Part shown: piece after piece, positions 5,087-5,104 of the stretch | How the letters are laid out: each line of letters begins with the position of its first letter | Position numbering within the stretch: the first letter of the stretch is position 1 | Source: Coleofasciculus sp. S288 | Lineage (GTDB): Bacteria; Cyanobacteriota; Cyanobacteriia; Cyanobacteriales; Coleofasciculaceae | Length of the DNA stretch: 5,104 nucleotides | Direction of reading: 5' to 3' | Assembly: GCA_020216575.1 (NCBI GenBank) | Contig: JAIUYC010000412.1 | Span: 1 to 5,104 of the forward strand | Position numbers and translations under genes: made by a program | Notes under the pieces: model-generated | Seen by the model: the letters and a program-made list of their open reading frames with translations, nothing else | Told to the model about the DNA's origin: nothing | The model's database searches: none

Positions 5087-5104
5087 CAGATGCTCAGTTC
5101 GCAC

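Overview
The window comes from a cyanobacterium, probably one with a large, repeat-rich genome of the filamentous type. The direct signs are a complete psbY gene (photosystem II protein Y), a zinc-ribbon protein with the CxxC-x14-CxxH signature of the cyanobacteria-only TIGR02652 family, four copies of the HIP1 octamer GCGATCGC, and several short heptanucleotide repeat tracts of the kind known as STRRs in filamentous cyanobacteria. I cannot name the species from sequence alone.

Layout. Positions 1-2601 (minus strand) hold the first 867 codons of a large secreted M16 (pitrilysin/insulinase-type) zinc protease that runs off the left edge. It opens with TTG, carries a signal peptide, keeps the HxxEH zinc site only in its first half, and has an in-frame low-complexity linker that looks repeat-derived. 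Positions 2602-3057 are a 456-base non-coding spacer with two different heptamer arrays and a strong GC-rich hairpin. Positions 3058-3513 (minus) encode a glyoxalase/VOC-fold protein, followed on the same strand, further upstream, by the TIGR02652 protein at 3601-4110. The 87-base gap between these two contains a third, degenerate heptamer tract. A divergent regulatory gap (4111-4226) separates them from the plus-strand gamma-type carbonic anhydrase homologue (4227-4781). After 112 bases comes psbY (4894-5016), closed by a convincing hairpin terminator.

How the genes relate. Nothing suggests a single dedicated pathway. The two small minus-strand genes may share a transcript. The carbonic anhydrase homologue and psbY are same-strand neighbours, but psbY has its own ribosome binding site and the gap contains a hairpin, so they may be separate units. 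The M16 gene is separated from the upstream genes by the repeat-filled spacer.

I did not find a new multi-gene system. The most interesting signal is the invasion of this neighbourhood by heptamer repeats, including what appears to be one tract translated in frame within the protease.
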